Assembly (NCBI GenBank): GCA_963853835.1
Contig: OY970822.1
Location: 48,386,404-48,450,403 of the forward strand
Length of the DNA stretch: 64,000 bases
Origin: Calendula officinalis
Taxonomy: Eukaryota > Streptophyta > Magnoliopsida > Asterales > Asteraceae
Direction: 5' to 3'
The translations under genes and the position numbers were made by a program. Below the pieces are notes generated by a model. That model worked only from the letters and a program-made list of their open reading frames with translations. It was not told the DNA's origin and did no database searches. Shown piece by piece: positions 11,447-22,684 of this stretch (positions are counted from its first letter, which is position 1; every line of letters starts with the position of its first letter).

Positions 11447-13316
11447 GACTGCACGGAGTGGGTCATGGGGCGGGGTCGTGGGGCTGAGGTGGCCTTTCGG
11501 CCACGCCGTGCTTGACCGGGGAACACCGCCCCCCTACACGGCGTGGGGTGCGGTGGTGAAGTTCTGTGGCCACGGCAACGAGCGAGCACGAGGGGGGAGC
11601 GAGAGATTTTCGACTGTTGGACGTCCAAACGGTCATATGACCGTTAATAATTAAAAAAAAAAACTTTTTATTTTTATTTTTTATTTTCCCTATATATACA
11701 CACGCTATACATCTTTTTTTCTCACATCTTTACCATCTTTCTCTCTACAACCATTCTCTCTACAATATTAGTTTAATCACTAGATTTAATCATGGCTACC
11801 CCACCACCATCGTCGTCAACATCATCGTCATCATCCGACTCATACGATATGGCTCTGATTGCGTATTGCGCGTCGCGTTTGAATGCACAGGCGGCGGAAA
11901 GCAGCACCGCCCGCTTCGACAGTAGGACGGCGAAGCTCAACCGTAATCGTGCCGCTGGACACCAATGTCTTTATCGAGATTATTTTGCAGATGATAGCGT
12001 TTATAACGATAGAGATTTCAAACGACGGTTTCGTTTGAGCAAAAATTTGTTCATGCGCATATGTAGTGCATTAGAAAACTGGTATCCTTTCTTTCAACAA
12101 AAATATGATGCTAGAGGTAGGCTGGGATTTTCTCCGCTCCAGAAATGTACTGCCGCAATCCGATCCATGGCTTACGGGTCGTCCCATGATTCTCTTGACG
12201 AGTACCTACGCATGTCTGAAAGGACCGTTAGGGAAAGTATGTATAACTTTGCAGAAGGGGTTGTTGAAATATTCGACCCTATTTATTTGAGGAAACCAAC
12301 GGTCACTGATGTTCAGAATTTATATGCGCATCATGAAGAGAAACATGGTTTTCCTGGAATGCTTGGTAGCATTGATTGTACCTAGTGGAACGGGAGGAAT
12401 TGCCCTCAAGCGTGGAGAGGAGAGTACACGGGAGGTCATCATGGAACGCCATCATTGGTACTAGAAGCAGTTGCTTCACAAGATCTATGGTTTTGGCATG
12501 CGTTTTTTGGGGTTGCAGGTTCGAACAATGATGTCAACGTGCTTGATCAGTCACTGATATATAACGAGATCTTAACAGGAAGGGTACCAGATGCTCCATT
12601 CGTTGTGAATGAAAATCACTATAGATTCGGTTATTACCTTACCGATGGAATATATCCTCGTCATACTACGTTTGTGAAGGCTTACCGGCATCCATCAAAC
12701 CCAAAACAAACCTTGTTTACCCAAAAACAAGAATCGGTAAGTAAAGACGTAGAGCGTGCTTTTGGGGTTTTAAAATCAAAGTGGCACATTGTTAAAAATG
12801 CGGCGCGTACCTATCAACTTCATAATTTAAGATCCATTATGTATGCATGTATCATCATGCATAATATGGTTGTCGAAGACAAATGTCGCAATATTTCACA
12901 TTACGTGTCAGACGGTCCCCGAGAAACACTGTATGTACCGGGAACCGCTGAATATTTGCATAGGGTTGTTGACATTCGAGACAATGCAACACATGATAGA
13001 TTTCAAGTCGACTTGGCGGAACATTTCTACAATAACCGAAATCAAAACCCAAATGAAGACGATAATGAAGACGAAGATTAAAATAAATGTTATTTGTATT
13101 TTTATTAAATTGTTAATTGTATTTTTATTTAAATGTAATTTGTGTTTTTATTAAAATAAATGGAAAAGAAATGATGAGTTGGAAAAAAAATGGTGTGGGG
13201 TGGAGTGATGAGTATTTCCTGGATAAACTGGAGTGGTGTGGTGTGATGTGGTTGCTGAGGTAACGAATGATGTGACAGAAAAAATGGGGTGGTGGTGGGG
13301 TCCATACCACATAGTC
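11447..13316 (+). mobile_element. PIF/Harbinger transposon, 1870 bp
   Basis: Flanked by TAA at 11444-11446 and 13317-13319. The left end GACTGCACGGAGTGGGT and reversed right end GACTATGTGGTATGGAC match with mostly transition differences. A GC-rich subterminal block (11450-11620) stands out from the AT-rich surroundings. It carries one transposase ORF; the second, Myb-like ORF of autonomous Harbingers is absent, so it would need help even if the transposase were intact. Confidence 0.75.
11792..13081 (+). pseudogene. Harbinger (HARBI1-like) DDE transposase with one in-frame stop
   Basis: One frame encodes 429 codons interrupted only by TAG at 12383-12385. The N-terminal part is Ser-rich, then a helix-turn-helix-like region (GFSPLQKCTAAIRSMAYGS) and the DDE_Tnp_4 core. 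Candidate catalytic residues are D195 (GSIDC), D247 (SNNDVNV) and E321 (DVERAFG). The stop falls three residues after D195, inside the nuclease core. A single-base change is the simplest cause. The length matches full-size plant Harbinger transposases, so it was lost recently. TATATATA near 11690 could be its promoter. The alternative, an expressed domesticated protein, is unlikely with the stop in place. Confidence 0.85.
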
Positions 13317-13355
13317 TAAGAGAAATGTAAACTTCTTTATAGGACGGAGGGAGTA

Positions 13356-14576
13356 ATAAATTGGAAACAAGTAGGCTCACCTTTAAGCATGGGCCACCAA
13401 GACAAATACATATTGTGAAAAAACCTTCGAATTTCAAATTAGTGGGGATTTATTTTGTTTCAGTTAAAAGATGTTTCACATAAAATTATTTTACATAAAA
13501 TATGATATTTTAGGTATACGATTAATCTTGTTAATTATGCAACTTGAAGCATCAATATCAAGGGTAAGTGGGCAACAAAATAATACGATATACTAAATAA
13601 GGTGGTTCAACCAATATTGAGAAAGTGACCAAAGCATCTTTGATTGAAACTTCTCCATTGCAAAACATCAACCAACCAGAGCACTTGATTTCATGTGGAT
13701 GGAACTATGTGAACTAGTTGGACGACAAAGGGCAACCATGGAAAAATTAATTACAATGTTGATGTCTATACTTCAAAATCAACTTAGATGAATTCGGAAT
13801 TATGATTTGGAGTATATTATGTTTATTGAAAACTCAAGTAATATAAAATAAGTTGTTTAACAATTAATTTAAAAATTAAATATATGCATTTTAGGGCATT
13901 AAAAACGTAATTTTATAAAAGCATGTAATGAGGTGCTTATTGTGTTTAAAAACTGATTATTTATATATTACGAATTAACTAAACAAATAATCAAGTTTCT
14001 CAAACATTAAAAAACTGATTATTTTAATTTTAAATAACATAATCAAATTATTCAAATCCAAATACTAGTTTTTTCATAATTATGTTCTGTAACAAATGAC
14101 TATATGATTATTCATTTTTAAAACGCATATCTTACTTTTAATAAGTAATCGTAAATATCCCTTAAGAGTGTTTATACCTCGAAAAATAGCTAACTATAAC
14201 AAAGATTATGCTAATATGTGTCCCACATGCATATAATAATTAATATGTAATGAACTAATTTTTTTAGTTAGTGTAAAGTGATATTAATGAGTTATTAATA
14301 CTTTTGTTTTAAACCGAATTTACCCTTACTATTATTAAAAATGAAATGTTTTAATAAATTAAATACAAGGACATAAAAAATATTTAGTATTTTATATCAT
14401 GTGCTCATAAGACACATACTAGAAAAAAAATCATTTAACAATTATAAGCTCAAGCCAATAAACATGCATAATAAATATTTAGTGATAAAAACTATAGATT
14501 GATGATGAAATGTTACGACTTTGTCATAAATATTTTACTAATCGTAAAAGAAACATGAGAATAGAGGTTTTTAATA
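13356..14576. other. AT-rich intergenic DNA, nothing recognised
   Basis: AT-rich, multiple stops in all frames, no transposon termini identified. Confidence 0.4.
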
Positions 14577-14749
14577 GGAGTATTGGTATTATCATTTATT
14601 CTTATTTATTTTTTTACTTATTAGATTAAAACATTTGTTAAAATCAAAAGATAATATTATGGGAAATAATTAGTGGATTATATGTGTCATCTTATCAAAT
14701 GAGTAAAAAAATAAATGTGAACAAATGATATATATAAATATCATTTCTC
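14577..14749. mobile_element. MITE family A, copy 2 (173 bp)
   Basis: Same family as 5944-6122: starts GGAGTATTGGTATT, ends AAATATCATTTCTC, and shares the core around GATAATATTA and the GTCAT(T/C)TTATCAA motif. Flanked by TTTTTAATA at 14568-14576 and 14750-14758 (9 bp). It is more eroded than copy 1; the long inverted repeat is largely lost. Confidence 0.7.
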
Positions 14750-14758
14750 TTTTTAATA

Positions 14759-15477
14759 ATATAATTAAAGTGCTTGCTCAAATGACAAAATTCAATTGAA
14801 GTCAAGTGTTTTACTTGTTTGGGGCTTTGAGGCGTGAGTAGATAAACTAACCCAAAGCCTAAAAAATATGACATTTCGACCTACGATGGAGATTTGCATA
14901 GCTAAGCATATTCCCAAATCCCATTAATTTATTCCAAACCTCGCAACAAAAATCGGTATTCTTTTGTAATTGTCTAAGTTTGGTGTAATTGTGATACAAA
15001 TAACATCTTCAATTTTTATTGTATCATTATCACATCAGTTAACATTCAAGTGACATATTCATATCAATAATACATCTTCTACTCAGTTTTTACCCAATTA
15101 TTATAAAATATATACAAATAATACCTTGTTAAAATAGTCTCATGCCCCACCTCCCATTGTCTATTCGCTTCGGCTAGCCGACCAGAAGAACCGAATGCAC
15201 CCCACTGAAGGTGCGCGCCAACAATTGGGAAAAACCGACGGCTATCAGATTGGCAACCGACGTTGGCATCAATATGGTATTGTTCAGTAATTTGTATAGT
15301 GTATTGATATTACCAAGTTGTTTTTTTTTTCTTAATAGCAAGTATAGGTTTTGAAACATTGCTTACAAATTATATACTAGATGCAACTCGAAATACCATG
15401 TTACCAGGACCAGTTCAATGAATTTTGATGCCCTGGGTGAAATGAAGAAAAAAATGCCCCTAGTTGTAAACTTAACA
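14759..15477. other. Intergenic; nothing recognised
   Basis: AT-rich, apart from a CpG-containing stretch at 15145-15265 that is not explained. No coding region. Confidence 0.35.
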
Positions 15478-15760
15478 ATTAGGAGTGAGCATTTGGCCGA
15501 AAACTCGAATCGAACCGGAAACCAACCGAAATCAAACCGAATCGAAACCGAATCGAAACCGAAAAATGAAACCGGTTCGATTTTGAAAATTCGTTCATTT
15601 TCATTTTCGGTTCGTATTTAGGATAGGATGAGCTTTTAGGCTTAAAAAAACCGAACCGAACCAAAACCGAAAACATGTAATCAGCTCGATTTTGAAAATT
15701 CAACATTTTCGATTTCGATTCTATCGCTTTCGATTTTTTTATTTTACTTTAGGTATCAAA
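15478..15760. mobile_element. hAT-like remnant with CGGTTT/AAACCG repeats
   Basis: Begins TAGGAGTGAGCATTT and contains many AAACCGAA/TTCGGTT units, the same style of subterminal repeat as the element at 10229. The right terminus and target duplication were not found. Confidence 0.4.
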
Positions 15761-16115
15761 ACTCAAAATTGAATTTAAAATTTAAAAAAAAAATCTATAT
15801 TTCACTTTTTGTAATTTTGTATATCCATCACTTTTTAACTTTACTCGATGTACATAATTAAACTAATGAACAATTTATTTTAAATTTTCTTTTGAATGGC
15901 ACAATTTATCTCACCTTTAATCTTTTACATCCACATGAATAGCTCACAATAGGAAGAAAAATAATTATTGATCCCATTTGTATGATTCAAAAAACAAACA
16001 CAAGAAAGAAACAGAAAAATAACATTCTAAGCGATAGAATTTAGAATCCCAACATTTATTCTGACTCGATGATTTTGTGAATCATGCCCCTAATACTCCA
16101 ATCGTCAGACATTAA
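15761..16115. other. Intergenic; nothing recognised
   Basis: AT-rich, no ORF or RNA gene seen. Confidence 0.4.
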
Positions 16116-16216
16116 GACCCCTCCCAATGGTGCACTTAACTAACACTGTCAGTTGTTGCCAATTCAGAGCCACGTCAGCAGACACACTAACTAACATTAA
16201 ACTTACGTACCCATGC

Positions 16217-17556
16217 TGATGTGTAAAACCTAGTTATAAAATAATCACCTAAAATACGCCTTTCATAGATTACCAAACTCTTAGGCAAGTATTACCTAAT
16301 CGTGAGCAATATAGTTCAGGTACGTAAATTCAGGTATACTCGTCTCCACAGGGAACAATTAAGTTGATTATGTAATATAAAACTAATTAATTAAACTGAA
16401 CAAATAATAAAAAGGGATTTTCATTTGGAACATTTGTATTTGCAAACTAGATAATAAAACTGAAAATGGTTGTTTAAAATGAACAATCGACTAAAAATGA
16501 AGAGAAAGTGTTTCAATATTAAGGAGGATATTCACTATGAGTCGAATCAGTCTAGGTCTAGGTTTGGTTTTGAAGTACCGATTTAATTCATATTACAATG
16601 AGTCTAATATGATCTGTAGGAATTTCTTCTCAAGAAACCTGTTTAAATTCACACTCCTGCTTGTTATTTCTAACTAAGTCCGGCTTTCCGAGACCTTCTA
16701 ATCCTAGGAATTTCTTCTCTAAAGATCAGACTTCACGTTTCACCTAGTTTATTGGTATCAAATCTCGGACTCCTATTTCTAGTGAGTCGCTGACTAGGTC
16801 AAAAGGTATGAAAAGTCAGGGGAATTACTAGATCAATTCAATGTTGTCAATATTTTATCAATCAAGCAATAAACAGATTCAACAACGCAAATGTAAAGGT
16901 TTAACGAAAAGGTTCTTGATTAGAAACACAAGTGTTCAAACAATCATCATAAAATCCTAAGAATATCCAAACCTAAAACCCTAACTTCATCTAATCATAG
17001 CGAATATAAGATGATTAGCACATAGACATGCTAATAATCATCAAACAAACGTGAAGAATTGAATTCATAAACATAGTAATAATAAAAAACGATAGAAAAC
17101 CAATGTTTGATGCTTGAAATCTCGATCTTGAGTGCTCCAATGGTGTTTTTCGGCTGCCCTTCGAATTAGGTCAAAAGTCCCTTAATTCAGATCTGCAGAT
17201 TTATTTAAATAGTCATCTGATCGCTAAAAATCGCGTCGCTATCTTCAATCGCGTCGCTATTTTCGATATTTCGTATGCAAACAGAACGCCAAAATCGCTA
17301 AGGGATTAAAAATCACGTTTGGTAAATAGCGATAGAAATCGCGTCGCGATCTCGAGATCGCGTCGCTATTTCTGATTTTTCTGCAGTCTTTCGTTTCTTG
17401 TGCTGTTTTAACCCGTTTTTTGTTACGTTTTCTTCTATAGCCTGCAAAACACAATGGAAACAACATTATGAGTGATACCATCTTATTTTAATCGATAAAC
17501 ACATATAAAAATAGGTATATTGGCAGATAAATATATGTATAAATCCGTCAATATCA
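16217..17556 (-). repeat. Athila 3' LTR
   Basis: 1340 bp; on the plus strand begins TGATGTGTAAAACC and ends CAATATCA. Matches 49881-51259 throughout except for a deletion of about 39 bp near 16590. It contains several CGCGTCGCG dyads (17231-17370). Confidence 0.92.
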
Positions 17557-19091
17557 ACATGCCCACACTTGAACTTTGATTGTCCTCAAGCAAATCATCA
17601 TTAAAATAATTCAATCAGATAGATAAAAATATAATGCAGTCGACACTTCATCTCAATTAATTCATTCATAGAAATACAACAATTTTCAGAACTTAGTCCA
17701 TTTAGCAGTTACAATTTCTCACTATATTTTATGCCCAAGTTTGTGTAAGACAGTAGCTAACTTTTCACAAATTTAATCAAATCTTTAACTATGCTAATTA
17801 TACTACTTTTAACTTAGATCCTAGTCCATACTTGTATAACCTATAAATACCATCTTTATGAAAATTACCCAACTAATAAGGTTAAAAGAAGAAAATTTAG
17901 TTTATTCATTTATTTCAAAGCTTATTTGCTTTATTTCTTCATGCTTTGCATGTTTATTTATTTTATTTGATTTTTCATTTCTTTTATTTCATGCTATGCA
18001 CGTTTTCTAATTTATTTATTTTGTTTGGAAGAGAGAACCACAACTTTCATTGAGAACCCGCATAAAAAACTTTCGACCAACATGTCCAGATCAATTGACC
18101 TTAGAATGCTAGGTTTAAAGGACCCCTCGGGCGTACTCATCGGGAACCCAAGGTCGGCTAATTGTTCTCTCTAAGTATTTAATTAGGTAATTATTCAAGA
18201 ATCGATTCGAACCTCAACTCACATTGTGAACCCGCATAAAATACTTTCGACCAACATGTCCAGATCAGTTGACCTTAGAATGCTAGGTTTAAAGGACCCC
18301 TCGGGCGTACTCATCGAGAACACAAGGCCGGATGAATATTCTCACCGATTCTCAAATTTTTCATTTAAATTATTATTTAGCAATTTTGTTCACGTAAACT
18401 AAAAGCTCTTAATTCAACCTAATGTCATCGGGAGCTTGCTTTGCTAAACTTAATTTTCTAAAAGGCAATTTTTATCGGTCTACAAGATACTTCAAATTTT
18501 CCAAATTAAGAAGTGGTTTAATTAACAAGTTAAAAAGATAATTAGATCGGCGAAAAGCCACAAAAATTTACACATAAAAGCCAGGAAATATTTTTCCCTT
18601 TAAAGTGAACTCTATTGTCTAAAAATTGTTTTCTAAGGTTGAGAGGTGTCTAAAAAAAATTTCTGATTAAACTGGTTTGTTCGTGTTTTAGATGATTTAC
18701 TAAGGAATAAAACAAGTGGTGGATACCACGCCCCATGCCCACACTTAAAACGTTGCATTGCCCTCAATGCAACAAAAATAAAATAGAAAATTATAAACTA
18801 AAAAGTAAAAGGCAAAAGGGAACGGTACTCCCTGAAGGTATTTTGAATATTTGTTTCTGTGTTCCAAGTACTGTTATCATCCAAATGCATGAACCATTTT
18901 CGAGCAATTCCATCCAGTTCCAAGCTCATCGCATTCTATCAAAACATAACTAAAACACAAAACTAGAATAACACGGTAAAGTAGTTTAGACATAACATAA
19001 ACCAAAAGACAAGAGTACTAAGTTGCTGCTAAAAGAAAAAAATAAAAGTACAACCAAACTGAAAATAGTCTAAGATAACCAAACACATGGA
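17557..19091 (-). other. Athila 3' non-coding tail with PPT-like tract
   Basis: Non-coding region between the env-position ORF and the 3' LTR. The minus strand beside the LTR has TTCAAGTGTGGGCAT (about 17574-17560), the expected polypurine tract position. A second AAGTGTGGGCAT lies at 18746-18735, just after the ORF. In between is the direct duplication 18054-18343. Confidence 0.7.
18054..18343 (-). repeat. 116-bp direct duplication in the Athila tail
   Basis: Units 18054-18169 and 18228-18343, offset 174 bp. Both contain GACCTTAGAATGCTAGG and GGACCCCTCGGGCGTACTCA, with roughly ten differences. Probably a local duplication that predates this insertion. Confidence 0.85.
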
Positions 19092-20637
19092 TCAATAATC
19101 GGGCCCATCATGAGGTGGTGTAGGATCGTACTGCTGGAACCAGGCATCGTATGTCGGGAAGTTTGGCGGTGCTGGCAAACCCGGGCCCCAGTATGGAAGT
19201 GAGTGTTGGGCCTCGGCTGGTGCTGCAGAAGCTTGCCACTTGTGGTATGCCTGACCTCTTTCGGCCTGATAATAATTTCTTTGAAGTTGTAGGTTCATAC
19301 CTACCATGTATTGCTGCATCCCACCAAAATCAGTCCTCAAACCTGCCATATCAACCTGCAAAGCATGTACGTCAGTATATAAACTCTGATACAGATCAGA
19401 TGAGGACGGGCCCGCTTGGGAGCCAGATGTACCGGGGTGCCCATGACCATGATCGATAACCGGTTCCTCCATCTCCCGTATCTCCACATCTTCCTGCTCT
19501 TGCGGTTGATCTTGTGCCCTTCGTCTAACCCGTCTCGGAATTTCGGTGGATGGGTTATCCACCCACACATATCTACCATTTTCCACCCCATGTGTTGCAT
19601 TCCGGATCACCCCCATCCCGACCATTTGATTGTAATCAATGAAACCCATATCTATCTTTGTTAAGGTACCTCTCACTCGTGGTGTGAGAGGCATCGCGGC
19701 ATTTGCCAATCGAGTGATGTATTGGCCACCTACAAAGCAACTTTTTCCTTTATGTCCCCGAGCGGGACCATTCAAGAACAAAGCGATGACCATCGGGAGG
19801 TTTGTGAAACATTCTGGGTTAACCAACTGATGTAGAAACCAAATTCTCGCTATATTCATTTTTTCGGCACCATCCTTTCGTTGGCGGATGGTGTTGGAGA
19901 TCATACGGTATAGATAGCGATGCTCACTATTTCTAAGTTGCTTGCTCTTTGAGTACCTTGAACTCCATACCCCTACACCGAGTGCGGTCCAAATCTCTGC
20001 TACATCACAGCTTGGTATAAATTGGCCCCGACGCAAGTAGGAGATGAAATGCCCGTGATTTGTTTGGGCTTGGGTGTAGAGCCCCATATTTATTGCGAAT
20101 TGAATTAGTGAACAGTGGACCCATTGATGAGCTACCCGGTAATGAATGGATATGGCTGCAGGATCGTTGTAGGCGGTGGTGCGTTCCAAGTGGTATGTGG
20201 AAAGGAACTCTAGCACAAGCTCGACATAGATTGGTTCCCTTAGTGAAAGGGCAACCTCCCAAGCATTGCACGTGAATATCACGCGCTCGTTATTGTCCTG
20301 AACTTTTCTCGTTAAGTAGGCTCGGATAGCCTCCTCTTTCCCCAAGGCCGCAAGTTCGTCCCATTTAGGTGTTCGGCCCGCATGCGCCGTTTTAAGCATT
20401 ATTCTATCTCTTCTTTGTTCATATAGGGCTCGAGTGATTTTGTTGCGAATATTATCGAATTTCTCGAATGTATGATGAAGTTCGTTTATCTTAAGAACCA
20501 AGGGGAAACCATCTTCATCAAGTTCTATTGGCAATTCAAATTCTTCCTCATATTCGACCGCGATTTCTTCCTCTGATTCGGATGATGACTGATCTGGTGA
20601 AGGTGGAGGTTGAGGTCGAGGGCCCCTAGAAGAGGAT
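19092..20637 (-). CDS. Athila env-position ORF (ATHILA ORF-1-like), 5' end interrupted
   Basis: An open frame of about 515 codons. It starts with a Ser/Pro-rich, then Asp/Glu-rich segment (EEEIAVEYEEEFELP). A globular middle has the R-rich HRYLYRMISNTIRQRKDG and IWFLHQLVNPECF blocks seen in Athila ORF-1/PMD-like proteins. The tail is Gln/Pro-rich, preceded by the coiled-coil-like DVHALQVDMAGLRTDFGGM. No transmembrane segment or signal peptide is evident, so envelope function is not supported. E1 has inserted into its N-terminal coding end: the frame runs to 20637 and resumes at 43069, where an ATTAG acceptor-like site near 43091-43095 precedes it. The frame is intact although gag-pol of the same element is broken. 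Function unknown. Confidence 0.7.
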
Positions 20638-22684
20638 TGTAACACCTCAATTTTTAAAACACTTTTTAAAACATATTTTTAAATAAAAATATTACAGTGT
20701 CCGATATCTCACGAAATACGGTTTAACAAAAACCATTAAAACATTTATCAGAGTTATAAAATCCGGTGTTACAAAGATAATATCATAACCATAAGATAAA
20801 CGGGATCTACCTACGAGCTCCCGAGCTAATCAACACTAGGCCACTTCTATCGTGACCCTCTAATCCTTCGATCCTGAACCTGAGTACATAGCCAAAACAA
20901 GGTAGTACGTGAGACAAAATAGTCTCGTGAGATACATGGATTTTCGACCCATTCTCAAAAGATTTATAAAATAATATTTATAACATTATAATTATTTATC
21001 CTTATCATTTCTTATTAATTCGCAATTCATCTTCTATTCATTTAACCGTATAAACTAATAAGCTTACCATAAGCTTACTCATCATCTAATCACATATTTG
21101 TAAGCTATCTCCTAGCTCACACTTTCTTTATCACATATGCAACAGACCTCTCCGAATCCGACTCTCCCGATATGGGACGTCATAGGTAAACTATTAAAGT
21201 AATTGGGAGCCCCCATCTTACCGAGATTCATAAGCTCTCCCCGTTCCCGGGTCGTCATGCTCACCCAACACTGGGTGTCGTAAACTGTGACATTCTACTC
21301 TTTACGCAGGGAGGTGCCACCCCAAGTAGACGTCTCATGCTCCCCCATTTCTGGGCGGTCTTATTCCGGATATCTCATATACACTTATGAGCCTCAGCTC
21401 CTTTAATCAAAATATGAGCATTAGCTCCTTTCATCAAATTCATCACTTATTAGAATACATCTATTCTAATTTATCATATTATTCTCTTTGCTAATTCATT
21501 TTAAATCTTGACTTTACCAAGTCCTTTACTAATTTAAAACATATTTATCGTTTATCGAAATCATATTACTTTGACTCTTCTTTGATTAGAATACATGTTT
21601 ATTACTAGCCACTCTATGCTTATTCTCTTAGTAATTCGATAACTACTTTTATTAGTATAATATACTAACCGATACTTATTACCTAAAATCATTGTCTCAA
21701 ACTTTATTAATTCATTTTATTAATAAACCGATTATCAAGCTCTTTTAAATCATTATCTTTATTCATAAATCTTATTTATAAAAACTCATTAAATACTTTT
21801 CATTATCATAAACTCTTTCAAAATCGTCGATCATTTAGACATACTTAAATAGTCTATTTCTAGCATTTTCTCATCATATCAATCATATCTTTATTAAAAA
21901 CGTTTATTAATAAAGACTCCTAAAACATCATAGTTTTCAAAATCATTTGCTATGTACTCAGTAAAAGTCTCATGTACTCACCTTAGCCAAGCTAACTCCA
22001 AATCGTGTCTATTAACACGAATCCTTGCTTTCCAACTTGTGAAATGTCACCAATCTTTAGGTCTTCCTGACCTACCATCAATATCATCACAATAACTAGT
22101 TATTATCCATAACTAATCACTAAACAATCCATATCTATAACCCTAACCACCAAGTTCATCCAACTTGGTGGAATCTCAAACCCTAGTTCAAGATTTCCAT
22201 CGATAAACCGAAATCCAAGTTGTACACATCAATTACAAGCTTACAATGAGTGTTCAACACCCATGATTAGTCATCTTCCCCAAAGATGACATGGTAGGTT
22301 ATCCAAACCACCATTCTTCCCAAAGAAAGTTCATAACTAGCTAGATAACAACAATAATCAAGAAATCTTACCTTTGATGTTTGAATCTCCAAAGATGGTG
22401 AAGATTTGAGCTAGGAATCACCAAAATCGCCACTTCTCTCTCTAGAATCGGCTGCAAGTGTTTTGGGAGTGAAAATGAGTAAACCCTAGCCTTTTCCCAT
22501 TTTATTCAGCTCGTCCATAGTTCGCATTCGCGAACACAACTTTGCGTCGCGAAGTTCCCGTGTTGTGAGCCTTCGCGTTCGTTAACTGGTCGGGAACTCT
22601 TCACGTCCGATCACCAAATTCCCTGCCTCGACTTCACGAATCGCGAACCGGAGTTCGCGTCGCGAACTCCTCAGGTAGTCCAGA

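Larger units (their letters stand above)
11135..13353. mobile_element. Stowaway-like MITE, split by a Harbinger element
   Basis: The left end reads CTCCCTCCGTCCCATAA and the right end AGGACGGAGGGAG followed by TA, the classic Stowaway (Tc1/mariner) terminus. The left part is 11135-11446 and the right part 13317-13353. The internal sequence resumes across the inserted Harbinger element, which confirms the order of insertion. The left TA duplication is eroded. Confidence 0.65.

Noticed and set aside
11406..11654. ORFs in the GC-rich block before the transposase
   Set aside because: This is Harbinger subterminal DNA; open frames on both strands come from high GC content, not coding.
19092..20637. 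Viral envelope protein
   Set aside because: Position fits, but no signal peptide, transmembrane segment or fusion-like region is visible; kept as an ORF of unknown function.
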